The notes below the pieces were generated by a model. That model had not been told where the DNA came from. It was given only the letters and a program-made list of their open reading frames with translations, and searched no databases. A stretch of DNA of 5,489 nt, from NCBI GenBank assembly GCA_023437345.1, contig JAEZGC010000045.1, positions 1 to 5,489 on the forward strand, read 5' to 3'. Both the position numbers and the translations under genes were made by a program. The stretch comes from Actinomycetes bacterium (lineage in GTDB: Bacteria; Actinomycetota; Actinomycetes; Propionibacteriales; Propionibacteriaceae). Numbering within the stretch: position 1 is the first letter of the stretch; each line of letters starts with the position of its first letter. This document shows positions 1 to 5,489 of this stretch, piece after piece.

Positions 1-1345
1 CCAGCCGGGACGCCCCGAAGCCGTGCAGGTCGGCCTCGATAGGGGTGGCGTCGGAGGTGGACCGGTTCACCAGGAAGAGGGTGAGCTCCCCGGCGTCGGA
101 GTCGTGGGTGGCGACCGCGTCGACCAGCGGGACCTCGCCGTAGCGGGCGGTCTGGTAGGTGTCGGAGTCGACCAGCACCCGCAGCACATCGCCCCTGGCG
201 TGCCGGGCGGTGAGCGCGAACGGGTGGAAGGTGGTCTGCCGCCAGGCCGGGCCACCCGGCTCGGTCATGATCGGCGCGATCACGTTCACCAACTGGGCCA
301 AGGACGCCGCGTGAACGCGGTCGGTGTGGCGCAGCAGTGAGATCAGCAGGTTCCCCACCACTACCGCGTCGGCCACGTTGTACTGGTCCTCCAGCAGCCG
401 CGGCGCCACCGGCCAGTCGTCCCCGGTCGGCGGCTGGGACGGCGCCCGCTTCTGGTACCAGACGTTCCACTCGTCGAAGGAGAGGTGGACCTGCTTGGTG
501 CTCTTGAGGGCGGTCCCCACCGAGTCGGCGGTGGCGACCACGCCGGCGATGAAGGCGTCCATCGCGCTCGCGGAGGCGAGGAAGGAGCCAAGGTCACCCT
601 CGTGCTCGTAGAAGTAGGCGTGCACCGAGACCAGGTCGACTATGTCGTAGGTCTCGCTCAGGACGATCCGCTCCCACTCGCCGAAGGTGGACATCCAGGG
701 CGCTGACGAGCCGCACACGACGAGGGTGAGGTCCGGGTCGTACATCCGCATCGCCCGGCCGACCTGGGCGGCCAGCCGACCGTACTCGTGGGCTGACTTG
801 TAGCCGACCTGCCAGGGCCCGTCCATCTCGTTGCCGAGGCACCACATCCTTATGTTGTGGGGCTCCTCGGCGCCGTTGGCGCGGCGCAGCTCGGACAGCG
901 CCGTTCCCCCCTTGTGGTTGCAGTACTCCAGCAGGTCGAGGGCCTCGGCGATCCCGCGGGGTCCGAGGTTGCCCGCCATCATCGGCTCGCGCTCGCCCCG
1001 GCGGCACCCCGCCATGAACTCGTCAACTCCGAAGGTGTTCGGCTCGGTGGTGTGCCAGGCCAGGTCGAGGCGCCGGGGCCGCTGCTCGACCGGGCCGACG
1101 CCGTCCTCCCAGCGGTACCCGGACACGAAATTGCCGCCCGGGTAGCGGACGGTCCCCACGCCCAGCTCGCGCACCAGGTCGAGCACGTCGGTCCGAAAGC
1201 CGAGGTCGTCGGCCTGCGGGTGGCCGGGCTCGTAGATGCCGGTGTAGACCGCCCTGCCGAGGTGCTCGACGAAGGACCCGAAGGTCCGGCGCCGCACCGG
1301 GCCGACTGTGAAGCCCGGGTCGGCGGTGATGTGGACAACGCTCAT
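1..1345 (-). CDS. abfA: GH51 alpha-L-arabinofuranosidase (3' end cut by window)
   Basis: Retaining exo-hydrolase (EC 3.2.1.55) that removes non-reducing terminal alpha-L-arabinofuranosyl units from arabino- or arabinoxylo-oligosaccharides. 448 residues are visible; family members are about 500, so roughly 50 C-terminal residues lie beyond position 1. The ATG at 1343-1345 is chosen because the protein then begins like GH51 enzymes, with FGSFVEHLGRAVYTGIYEPG at 22-41. A modest AGAGAGA ribosome site sits 5 nt upstream, and there is no in-frame start just before it. Visible landmarks are RYPGGNFVSGY (67-77), WCLGNEMDGPW (168-178) with E173 as predicted acid/base, HAYFYEH (242-248), and LSFDEWNVWY (288-297) with E292 as predicted nucleophile. 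LAQLVNVIAPIM (349-360) follows. These align with the two catalytic glutamates of Geobacillus AbfA. The C-terminal part starts the beta-sandwich domain. No signal peptide is present, so it should act in the cytoplasm on imported oligosaccharides. It is last in the visible operon, 159 bp after the binding-protein gene. Residues 112-129 differ from the family consensus at several positions. Confidence 0.96.
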   Translation of the reverse strand, partial: MSVVHITADPGFTVGPVRRRTFGSFVEHLGRAVYTGIYEPGHPQADDLGFRTDVLDLVRELGVGTVRYPGGNFVSGYRWEDGVGPVEQRPRRLDLAWHTTEPNTFGVDEFMAGCRRGEREPMMAGNLGPRGIAEALDLLEYCNHKGGTALSELRRANGAEEPHNIRMWCLGNEMDGPWQVGYKSAHEYGRLAAQVGRAMRMYDPDLTLVVCGSSAPWMSTFGEWERIVLSETYDIVDLVSVHAYFYEHEGDLGSFLASASAMDAFIAGVVATADSVGTALKSTKQVHLSFDEWNVWYQKRAPSQPPTGDDWPVAPRLLEDQYNVADAVVVGNLLISLLRHTDRVHAASLAQLVNVIAPIMTEPGGPAWRQTTFHPFALTARHARGDVLRVLVDSDTYQTARYGEVPLVDAVATHDSDAGELTLFLVNRSTSDATPIEADLHGFGASRL

Positions 1346-1384
1346 GGTGTTCTCTCTGCTGCACTGCGGTGATTGGTGGTGGGA

Positions 1385-1426
1385 GCGGCCCTGCTGCGGC
1401 GTGGGGGGGGACCGCGGCAGGGCCGC
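1385..1426 (-). terminator. GC-rich hairpin 2 before the arabinofuranosidase gene
   Basis: Inverted repeat: GCGGCCCTGC at 1385-1394 is exactly complementary to 1417-1426. The stem continues inward with five more pairs (1395-1399 with 1412-1416, one of them G-U type), giving about 15 bp around a 12-nt loop that contains a run of eight G (C on the transcribed strand). No U-tract follows on the minus strand, so it is not a canonical intrinsic terminator. It may attenuate transcription, stabilise the upstream mRNA's 3' end, or lower expression of the downstream gene. The structure is seen directly; the role is inferred. Confidence 0.5.
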
Positions 1427-1430
1427 ACGA

Positions 1431-1471
1431 CGAGGGCGACCGGGTGAGTCGAGCCCGACCCGGTCGCCTCG
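1431..1471 (-). terminator. GC-rich hairpin 1 after the binding-protein gene
   Basis: Inverted repeat with arms 1431-1445 (CGAGGGCGACCGGGT) and 1458-1471 (ACCCGGTCGCCTCG). They pair over 14 positions with one bulged G and a 12-nt loop. On the minus strand it starts 33 nt after the stop codon of the binding-protein gene and is followed 4 nt later by the second hairpin. It lacks a U-tract. It is a plausible weak terminator or mRNA-stabilising element that would keep binding-protein transcript levels above those of the downstream enzyme gene, as intercistronic hairpins do after binding-protein genes in other sugar operons. The function is inferred. Confidence 0.5.
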
Positions 1472-1504
1472 CCTGGGGTTCAGCGGTTGGGTGTCACCGA
1501 CCGC

Positions 1505-2869
1505 CTACTGGCCCAACTCGTTCTTGAGGTCGTTCTGGGCCTGGTCGAGCGCCTCCTGGACGGGGGTGCCGTTCTCGTAGATCTCGTTCAGGGTGACCGT
1601 CCGGAACCAGTTGTCGACCGCCGGCAGGTTCGGGTTGGCGAAGGACTGGAAGTGCCCGATGCCGTCCTTGACCGAGTTCAGCACGTCGAACAGGTTGGTC
1701 TGGAAGTACTTGTTGAACTTGTTCTCCGGGTTGTGGGTGACTTCCTGATCCTCCCACACCGACATGTTCACCGGATCGAAGCCGAGGACCTCCCACACCG
1801 CGACGTTGGCGGGCAGGGAGAGCTTGGCGAAGGCGTTGAACTCAGCAGCCAGCTCGGCGTTCGGCGAGACCGCCGGGACTGCCAGGCCGGTGCCGCCGCC
1901 ACCGATGGTGAGGGTCTGCGAACCGGCGACCTGGGGTGCCGGGGCGATCGCAACCTTGCCGGCCAGGTCGGGCATGTAGTCCACGAACCGCGAGGTGTAC
2001 CAGGCCGGGTAGACGATGGCGGCGTAGTCACCGTTGTTGATGGCGCCGTAGGCCTCTTCGGCGTCCGGGCTGCCACCGGGGATCGGGGAGATCGCGCCGG
2101 CGTCCTGCATGTCACGGAACATCTGCAGCGCCTTGACTACCTCGGGGCTGTTGACCGCGACATTGCCCATCCCGTTGTCGTCGAACATCTGGCCGCCCAT
2201 CTGGGCGATCACCAGCGGCTCGACGAACATGACCCCGGTGTTGGCGGTGCCGAAGGCCTTGCCGGTGTCCTTGTTGTACTTGGAGCCGGCGGCCTTGAAG
2301 TCGTCCCAGGTCTTGATCGTCTTGTAGTCGATCCCGGCCGCGTCGAGCAGCTCGGTGTTGTAGAAGGCGACGAAGGCGCCGACGTGGGTCGGGTAGCCGT
2401 AGATCTTGCCGTTGCGGCTGTACAGGTCAAGGCGTGCCTTGACCACGTCGTTGACGTACGGCTGGGCAGCCGCGGTCAGGTCGTACAGCGGCGGGTTGTC
2501 ACCCTTGACGAAGTTGGAGAACTTGTTGACCTCGATGTCGACGAGGTCGGGCAGTCCCTGTCCGGAGTTCACGGCGAGCAGCAGCTTGTCGTGCATGTCC
2601 TGGTAGGGGTACACGGTGATGTCGAGGTCGATGGGTCGGTCGGAGTTCTCCTCGTTCCACTGCTTGGCCATCTCGTCGTAGACGGCGGCGTGGAGTTCGG
2701 CGAACACCCACATGTTCAGCTTCGTGGCGCCCTCCGGGGCCGGGGCGCCGGTGATGACCTCGCCGCCCGGGCTCGACTGGGTGCCGCCCGGGGAGGGGCT
2801 GCAGGCTGCCAGCCCCAGGGCGAGTCCTGCCGCGGCCACAATGGCCGCGACGCTACGGATCTTGCTCAT
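1505..2869 (-). CDS. ABC sugar transporter substrate-binding lipoprotein
   Basis: 454-residue extracytoplasmic solute-binding protein of the family 1 (MalE-like, CUT1) type, which captures a sugar and delivers it to the two permeases encoded just upstream. The N-terminus is a lipoprotein signal: basic MSKIR, a hydrophobic Ala/Leu stretch, then lipobox LAAC with the lipidated Cys at 23. A Ser/Pro/Gly-rich linker (24-49) follows, and the mature fold begins at KLNMWVFAE (50-58). Family-like segments are GQGLPDLVDIEVNKFSNF (103-120), GKIYGYPTHVGAFVAFYNTELLDAAGI (154-180, a hallmark of these proteins), TWDDFKAAG (187-195), INNGDYAAIVYPAWY (277-291) and GGGGTGLAVPA (323-333). The ATG at 2867-2869 is preceded by a strong AAAGGAG ribosome site 4 nt away. 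The reading frame stays open far upstream, but that stretch is a shadow of the permease gene. Ligand cannot be read from sequence; the adjacent GH51 gene suggests arabinose-containing oligosaccharides. The gene lies after its permeases, whereas in many CUT1 operons it comes first. Confidence 0.95.
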   Translation of the reverse strand: MSKIRSVAAIVAAAGLALGLAACSPSPGGTQSSPGGEVITGAPAPEGATKLNMWVFAELHAAVYDEMAKQWNEENSDRPIDLDITVYPYQDMHDKLLLAVNSGQGLPDLVDIEVNKFSNFVKGDNPPLYDLTAAAQPYVNDVVKARLDLYSRNGKIYGYPTHVGAFVAFYNTELLDAAGIDYKTIKTWDDFKAAGSKYNKDTGKAFGTANTGVMFVEPLVIAQMGGQMFDDNGMGNVAVNSPEVVKALQMFRDMQDAGAISPIPGGSPDAEEAYGAINNGDYAAIVYPAWYTSRFVDYMPDLAGKVAIAPAPQVAGSQTLTIGGGGTGLAVPAVSPNAELAAEFNAFAKLSLPANVAVWEVLGFDPVNMSVWEDQEVTHNPENKFNKYFQTNLFDVLNSVKDGIGHFQSFANPNLPAVDNWFRTVTLNEIYENGTPVQEALDQAQNDLKNELGQ

Positions 2870-2873
2870 CTCA

Positions 2874-2880
2874 CTCCTTT
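2874..2880 (-). promoter_or_regulatory. Ribosome binding site of the binding-protein gene
   Basis: AAAGGAG on the minus strand, 4 nt before the ATG at 2867-2869. It fixes the start of the lipoprotein within a much longer open frame. It lies in a 53-bp gap after the permease stop, which is noticeably less GC-rich than the flanking genes. No promoter or hairpin is evident in that gap. Confidence 0.85.
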
Positions 2881-2922
2881 GTGTGTTTCGGACTACTCGG
2901 TTCTCTTTGGTTGGCTTGCCTG

Positions 2923-3816
2923 TCATCCCTTCACCGCGCCGGCGGTCATCCCTTCGATGAAGAACCGCTGGAAGGCGAGGAAGAGGAGCAGGATCGGGAT
3001 CAGCGAGAAGAAGGCGCCGATGATCAGCAGCTCGTAGTTGTTGCCGTACGGGGTCAGCAGGGTGTTGAGGCCGATCGGCAGGGTGAACTTGTCGGCCGAG
3101 CGCAGCACGAGCAGCGGCCACAGGAAGTTGTTCCAGGTGAGCATGCCGTTGAGGATCGCCATCGCAGCGAAGGCGGGCTTCGCGATCGGGATGATGAGCC
3201 GGAAGAAGATCCCGAACTCGGTCACGCCGTCGATCCGTCCGGCCTCGAGGATCTCCCGCGGGATCCCGAGGAAGTACTGCCGGAAGAAGAAGATGGTGAC
3301 TGCCTGGGCCAGGAAGGGCACCACGACGATCCAGTACTGGTCGGCGGCGCCGATGTTGTTCACCTGGACGTAGAGCGGCAGCATCAGCATCTCGAACGGC
3401 ACCGTCATGAGGATCAGGACGAGGATGAAGCTGAGGTTCTTGCCCTTGAAGTCGTACATGGCGAAGCCATAGGCGACGAACGAGCTGACCAGCAGCGTCC
3501 CGATGACCTGGACGACGGTGAGCACCAGGCTGTTCCAGAACCACTGGAAGTAGAGCCCGGAGTCGGTGAACAGCATCACGTAGTTGTCGAAGGTGAGGGA
3601 GGCGGGGTCGACGATCAGCGAGATGCCGTTGCGGATGATCTCGTTGCCGTCCTGGAAGGTGCCGGTGACGATGGCGACCAGCGGCACCAGCGAGATCAGC
3701 GCGATGATGACGAGCAGGATGCCCTGCCCGATGGCGGTGGTCCGCTGCCGGGGGGTGCGGTAGCCGGACGGCCGCAGGACGTCGGCCGGTGCCGCGTGGT
3801 CGACCTCGGCGGTCAT
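2923..3816 (-). CDS. ABC sugar transporter permease, MalG-like
   Basis: 297-residue inner-membrane permease (binding-protein-dependent transport family, CUT1 class), the second half of the transport channel. A cytoplasmic N-terminal tail (1-29) is followed by a first membrane segment at about 31-52. Further hydrophobic segments lie near 95-118, 128-150, 162-180, 214-235 and 264-283, giving the six expected for MalG-like proteins. The cytoplasmic EAA loop, which docks on the ATPase, is at 191-214: EAGRIDGVTEFGIFFRLIIP then IAKP, with the conserved E191, D196 and G197. The C-terminal FQRFFIEGMTAGAVKG (282-297) is the classic end of this family. The ATG at 3814-3816 overlaps the stop of the preceding permease in an ATGA, and AAGGAGG lies 7 nt upstream, so translation is probably coupled. 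Length is normal for the family. The transported sugar is inferred only from context. Confidence 0.96.
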   Translation of the reverse strand: MTAEVDHAAPADVLRPSGYRTPRQRTTAIGQGILLVIIALISLVPLVAIVTGTFQDGNEIIRNGISLIVDPASLTFDNYVMLFTDSGLYFQWFWNSLVLTVVQVIGTLLVSSFVAYGFAMYDFKGKNLSFILVLILMTVPFEMLMLPLYVQVNNIGAADQYWIVVVPFLAQAVTIFFFRQYFLGIPREILEAGRIDGVTEFGIFFRLIIPIAKPAFAAMAILNGMLTWNNFLWPLLVLRSADKFTLPIGLNTLLTPYGNNYELLIIGAFFSLIPILLLFLAFQRFFIEGMTAGAVKG

Positions 3817-4712
3817 CGCGAGGCCTCCTTCCGGAAGGTACCGGTGGCGGTCAACTGGGTGAGGTTGATCGCCAGCACGAGCACCAGCAGGACGACGCCC
3901 ACCGCGGAGGCGAAGCCGAGGTCGTTCTCCTGGATGCCCTTGCGGTAGAGGTAACCGACGATCGTGAGCCCCTGGTTGTTGGGCGAGTTGTTGCCCGCGT
4001 AGAGCATGAAGCTCTCCAGGAACATCGCCAGCCCGCCATAGACGCTGATGGTGGTGACGTAGACGATGGTCGGCTTCAGGCCGGGCACAGTGACGTGGAA
4101 GAACTTCTGGATCGTGCTGGCGCCGTCCAGCGAGGCGGCCTCGTAGTGCTCCTCGGGGATGGCCTGCATCCCGGCCAGGAAGTACATGGTGTTGACGCCC
4201 GTCCAGCGCCACATCGCCAGCATCAGCAGCGCGCTGAGGCCGGTCAGGTCCTCCCGCAGCCAGCGGACCGGGCCGAAGCCGAAGAAGCCGACCACCTCGT
4301 TCATCAGGCCGGTGGAGGACTCGGCGAACATCAGGCGGAAGACGATGCCGGCCACCACTACCGAAGTCAGGGCGGGGATGAACATCGACGCCTTGAACAG
4401 CGACTTGATCCGTCCGCTGCCCAGCCTGGAGTTGATCAGCGCCGCCAGGATCATCGGGATCGGGATCAGCAGCACGAGCGTGAGCACCATGTACCGCATG
4501 CTGTTGAAGACGGCCTTCCAGAAGATCTGGTCACGCCACAGGCGCTCGTAGTTGGCCGCCCCGATGAACGTGCTCTGGCCGTAGACGACCTCCTCGAAGC
4601 TCATCGCCACCGAGCGGGCCACCGGGAGCAGCCAGAAGATGACCAGCGTGAGCAGGAACGGAAGGATGAAGAGATACGGCGCGAGGCGCTGGGAGTAGAG
4701 AAGCCTCTTCAT
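3813..4712 (-). CDS. ABC sugar transporter permease, MalF-like
   Basis: 299-residue inner-membrane permease of the CUT1 sugar importer family, partner of the permease encoded next. It begins MKRLLYSQRLAPYLFILPFL, a typical short N-terminus leading into membrane segment 1 (about 12-33). Other hydrophobic segments are near 72-93, 108-129, 157-181, 213-235 and 267-287. The ATPase-docking EAA loop is at 191-214: EAASLDGASTIQKFFHVTVP then GLKP, with E191, D196 and G197 conserved. Start choice: the ATG at 4710-4712 has GAGGAGG 11 nt upstream. An in-frame GTG at 4734-4736 would add eight residues, but it lacks a ribosome site and would place that GAGGAGG inside the coding region. It is the first gene after the putative operator and therefore probably the first gene of the regulated transcript. 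Its stop overlaps the next start by 4 bp. Confidence 0.95.
   Translation of the reverse strand: MKRLLYSQRLAPYLFILPFLLTLVIFWLLPVARSVAMSFEEVVYGQSTFIGAANYERLWRDQIFWKAVFNSMRYMVLTLVLLIPIPMILAALINSRLGSGRIKSLFKASMFIPALTSVVVAGIVFRLMFAESSTGLMNEVVGFFGFGPVRWLREDLTGLSALLMLAMWRWTGVNTMYFLAGMQAIPEEHYEAASLDGASTIQKFFHVTVPGLKPTIVYVTTISVYGGLAMFLESFMLYAGNNSPNNQGLTIVGYLYRKGIQENDLGFASAVGVVLLVLVLAINLTQLTATGTFRKEASR
3824..3830 (-). promoter_or_regulatory. Ribosome binding site of the second permease gene
   Basis: AAGGAGG on the minus strand, 7 nt before the ATG at 3814-3816 and inside the last codons of the preceding permease gene. The near-perfect site plus the ATGA overlap suggests the two permeases are made in matched amounts. 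Confidence 0.8.
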
Positions 4713-4723
4713 GCGCTGGTGAT

Positions 4724-4730
4724 CCTCCTC
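4724..4730 (-). promoter_or_regulatory. Ribosome binding site of the first permease gene
   Basis: GAGGAGG on the minus strand, 11 nt before the ATG at 4710-4712. The spacing is a little long, but this is the only strong site nearby, and it favours that ATG over the GTG at 4734-4736. Confidence 0.7.
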
Positions 4731-4817
4731 GATCACGACATGGGGTGCCGGGGTGGGTCGCTACGTCCGGGCCTCGACCGGAGTCCTGGAACAGCAGCGT
4801 TCCTTGGAGACGGACAC

Positions 4818-4829
4818 TACATCGATGTA
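4818..4829. promoter_or_regulatory. Candidate LacI-family operator
   Basis: Perfect 12-bp palindrome TACATCGATGTA in the 160-bp gap between the LacI-type gene and the first permease gene, about 105 bp upstream of the permease start. An even-length palindrome with a central CG is the usual form of LacI/GalR-family operators. The flanks are less GC-rich than the genes, as expected for a promoter region. I could not identify convincing -35 and -10 boxes. The natural reading is that the neighbouring repressor binds here and controls the transporter-arabinofuranosidase operon. The palindrome is seen; binding is inferred. Confidence 0.55.
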
Positions 4830-4872
4830 CTACCGGTTGGCGAGAGGTTATTGGTCACGAATTCCTAACGTG

Positions 4873-5489
4873 TCAGAACGCCTCCACCGGCCGGGACGAC
4901 TCCCGGGTGTGCAGCTGGAAGTCAACCTCGATGAACCGCGGGCCCGAGGTGTCGCCGGCGATCCGCTCGGCCAGCAGGCGCATCGCCTGCCGCGCTATCT
5001 CCTCCTGACCAGCGGCGTTGGAGGACAGCGGCGGCTCGTAGTAGGCGGCATCGGCGACGTCGTCGAAGCCGATCACCGCGATCTGGTCGGGGACGGCGAT
5101 CCGTCGCAGGTGCAGGACGTGCATGGCACCCAGCGCCACCGCGTCGTTCATCGCGAAGATGCCGTCGACGCCCGTATCGGCCTCGAGTAACTGGACCATG
5201 GATTCCGCGCCGGTGACCCGCGTCCAGGGGTCGGCGGTGACAACGAGGGCCGGATCGAACCGGAGCCCTGCGGCGTCCAGGCCCTCGCGGTAGCCCTGGA
5301 ACCGAAGGGTGGCCGAACCCATGGCCTCGTCCGGCCGGGCTCCGATCGTCGCGATCCGGCGACAACCCCGTTCCGCGAGGTGGAGGGTAGCGGCCTTGGC
5401 GGCCTCGACGTTCCGCATCGTCACGTGGTCCACAGGTGCGCCGAAGATGCGCTCGCCCAGCAGGACGAGCGGGAAGTCGACCTGCAGCA
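4873..5489 (-). CDS. LacI/GalR-family transcriptional regulator (5' end cut by window)
   Basis: The last 204 residues of a sugar-responsive repressor; the N-terminal helix-turn-helix and roughly 130-140 residues lie beyond position 5489. What is visible is the periplasmic-binding-protein-like effector domain. It starts LQVDFPLVLLGERIFGAPVD and continues through HLAERGCRRIATIGARP, RFQGYREGLDAAGL, the strongly typical GVDGIFAMNDAVALGAMHVL, IAVIGFDDVADAAYYEPPLSS, and a C-terminal EEIARQAMRLLAERIAGD ending in VDFQLHTRESSRPVEAF. These patterns are characteristic of LacI/GalR members, whose C-terminal domain binds a sugar and releases DNA. The gene runs in the same direction as the transporter operon and ends 160 bp before it, with the candidate operator between them. 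It probably represses that operon; the effector is unknown but likely a sugar released from the imported oligosaccharide. No terminator hairpin is visible after its stop, so read-through is possible. Confidence 0.94.
   Translation of the reverse strand, partial: LQVDFPLVLLGERIFGAPVDHVTMRNVEAAKAATLHLAERGCRRIATIGARPDEAMGSATLRFQGYREGLDAAGLRFDPALVVTADPWTRVTGAESMVQLLEADTGVDGIFAMNDAVALGAMHVLHLRRIAVPDQIAVIGFDDVADAAYYEPPLSSNAAGQEEIARQAMRLLAERIAGDTSGPRFIEVDFQLHTRESSRPVEAF

Noticed and set aside
1403..1410. Run of eight G considered as a G-quadruplex or slippage site
   Set aside because: It is a single run, not four spaced G-tracts, and lies in the loop of a noncoding hairpin, so no frame is affected.
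1487..3037. Plus-strand open frame of 516 codons opposite the binding-protein gene
   Set aside because: Its translation is rich in Val, Gly, Asp and Arg with no recognisable domain, it runs antisense to a clear lipoprotein gene, and long antisense frames are common in GC-rich DNA. No ribosome site supports it.
2870..3544. Upstream extension of the binding-protein reading frame
   Set aside because: The frame happens to lack stops, but it overlaps the MalG-like gene in another frame. The signal peptide and the strong ribosome site place the real start at 2869.
3827..3838. Perfect 12-bp palindrome CCTTCCGGAAGG at the junction of the two permease genes
   Set aside because: It lies in coding sequence and overlaps the second permease's ribosome site, and its bases are accounted for by the codons and that site. 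A 12-bp stem-less palindrome here is more likely incidental than an operator, though mild masking of the ribosome site is not excluded.
4788..4803. Short inverted repeat GGAAC-N6-GTTCC in the leader of the first permease gene
   Set aside because: Only 5 bp of perfect pairing, with a bulge needed to extend it. Too weak to call a riboswitch, attenuator or operator.
2881..4868. Two overlapping plus-strand open frames of about 355 codons opposite the permease genes
   Set aside because: The translations are low-complexity, Asp/Glu/His/Gln-rich mirror images of hydrophobic permease codons. They are shadows of the well-supported minus-strand genes.
4876..5433. GTG at 5433 as the start of a short regulator
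   Set aside because: The LacI-type sequence continues in frame upstream to the window edge with typical effector-domain residues, so the gene is truncated by the window and does not start there.

Overview
This is a GC-rich window (about two-thirds G+C by eye, with strong G/C preference at third codon positions), typical of a high-GC actinobacterium. The genus cannot be fixed from the sequence alone. All five recognisable genes lie on the minus strand and read from the right end of the window to the left.

In transcription order they are: the C-terminal part of a LacI/GalR-family repressor (4873-5489, 5' end outside the window); an intergenic control region (4713-4872) with a perfect 12-bp CG-centred palindrome that looks like a LacI-type operator; two MalF-like and MalG-like ABC sugar permeases (3813-4712 and 2923-3816) with a 4-bp ATGA overlap; a lipoprotein sugar-binding protein (1505-2869); a 159-bp gap with two tandem GC-rich hairpins (1385-1471); and a GH51 alpha-L-arabinofuranosidase (1-1345, last ~50 residues outside the window).

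The genes form a coherent sugar-utilisation locus. The lipid-anchored binding protein captures an oligosaccharide outside the membrane and the two permeases import it. The arabinofuranosidase has no signal peptide and so should act in the cytoplasm, removing terminal arabinofuranose. The LacI-type protein probably represses the operon until a sugar ligand is present. Arabino-oligosaccharides or arabinoxylo-oligosaccharides are the most likely substrate, inferred from the GH51 neighbour and not from the transporter itself. No ATPase gene is present in the window. CUT1 importers of this kind in Gram-positive bacteria often share a multitasking MsiK/MsmK-type ATPase encoded elsewhere.

I see no RNA gene, CRISPR array, insertion sequence, prophage gene or attachment site. 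The window reads as an ordinary carbohydrate locus and not as a new kind of system. The points worth a second look are the paired intercistronic hairpins, the operator candidate, the position of the binding-protein gene after its permeases, and a short patch of non-consensus residues in an otherwise well conserved GH51 catalytic domain.
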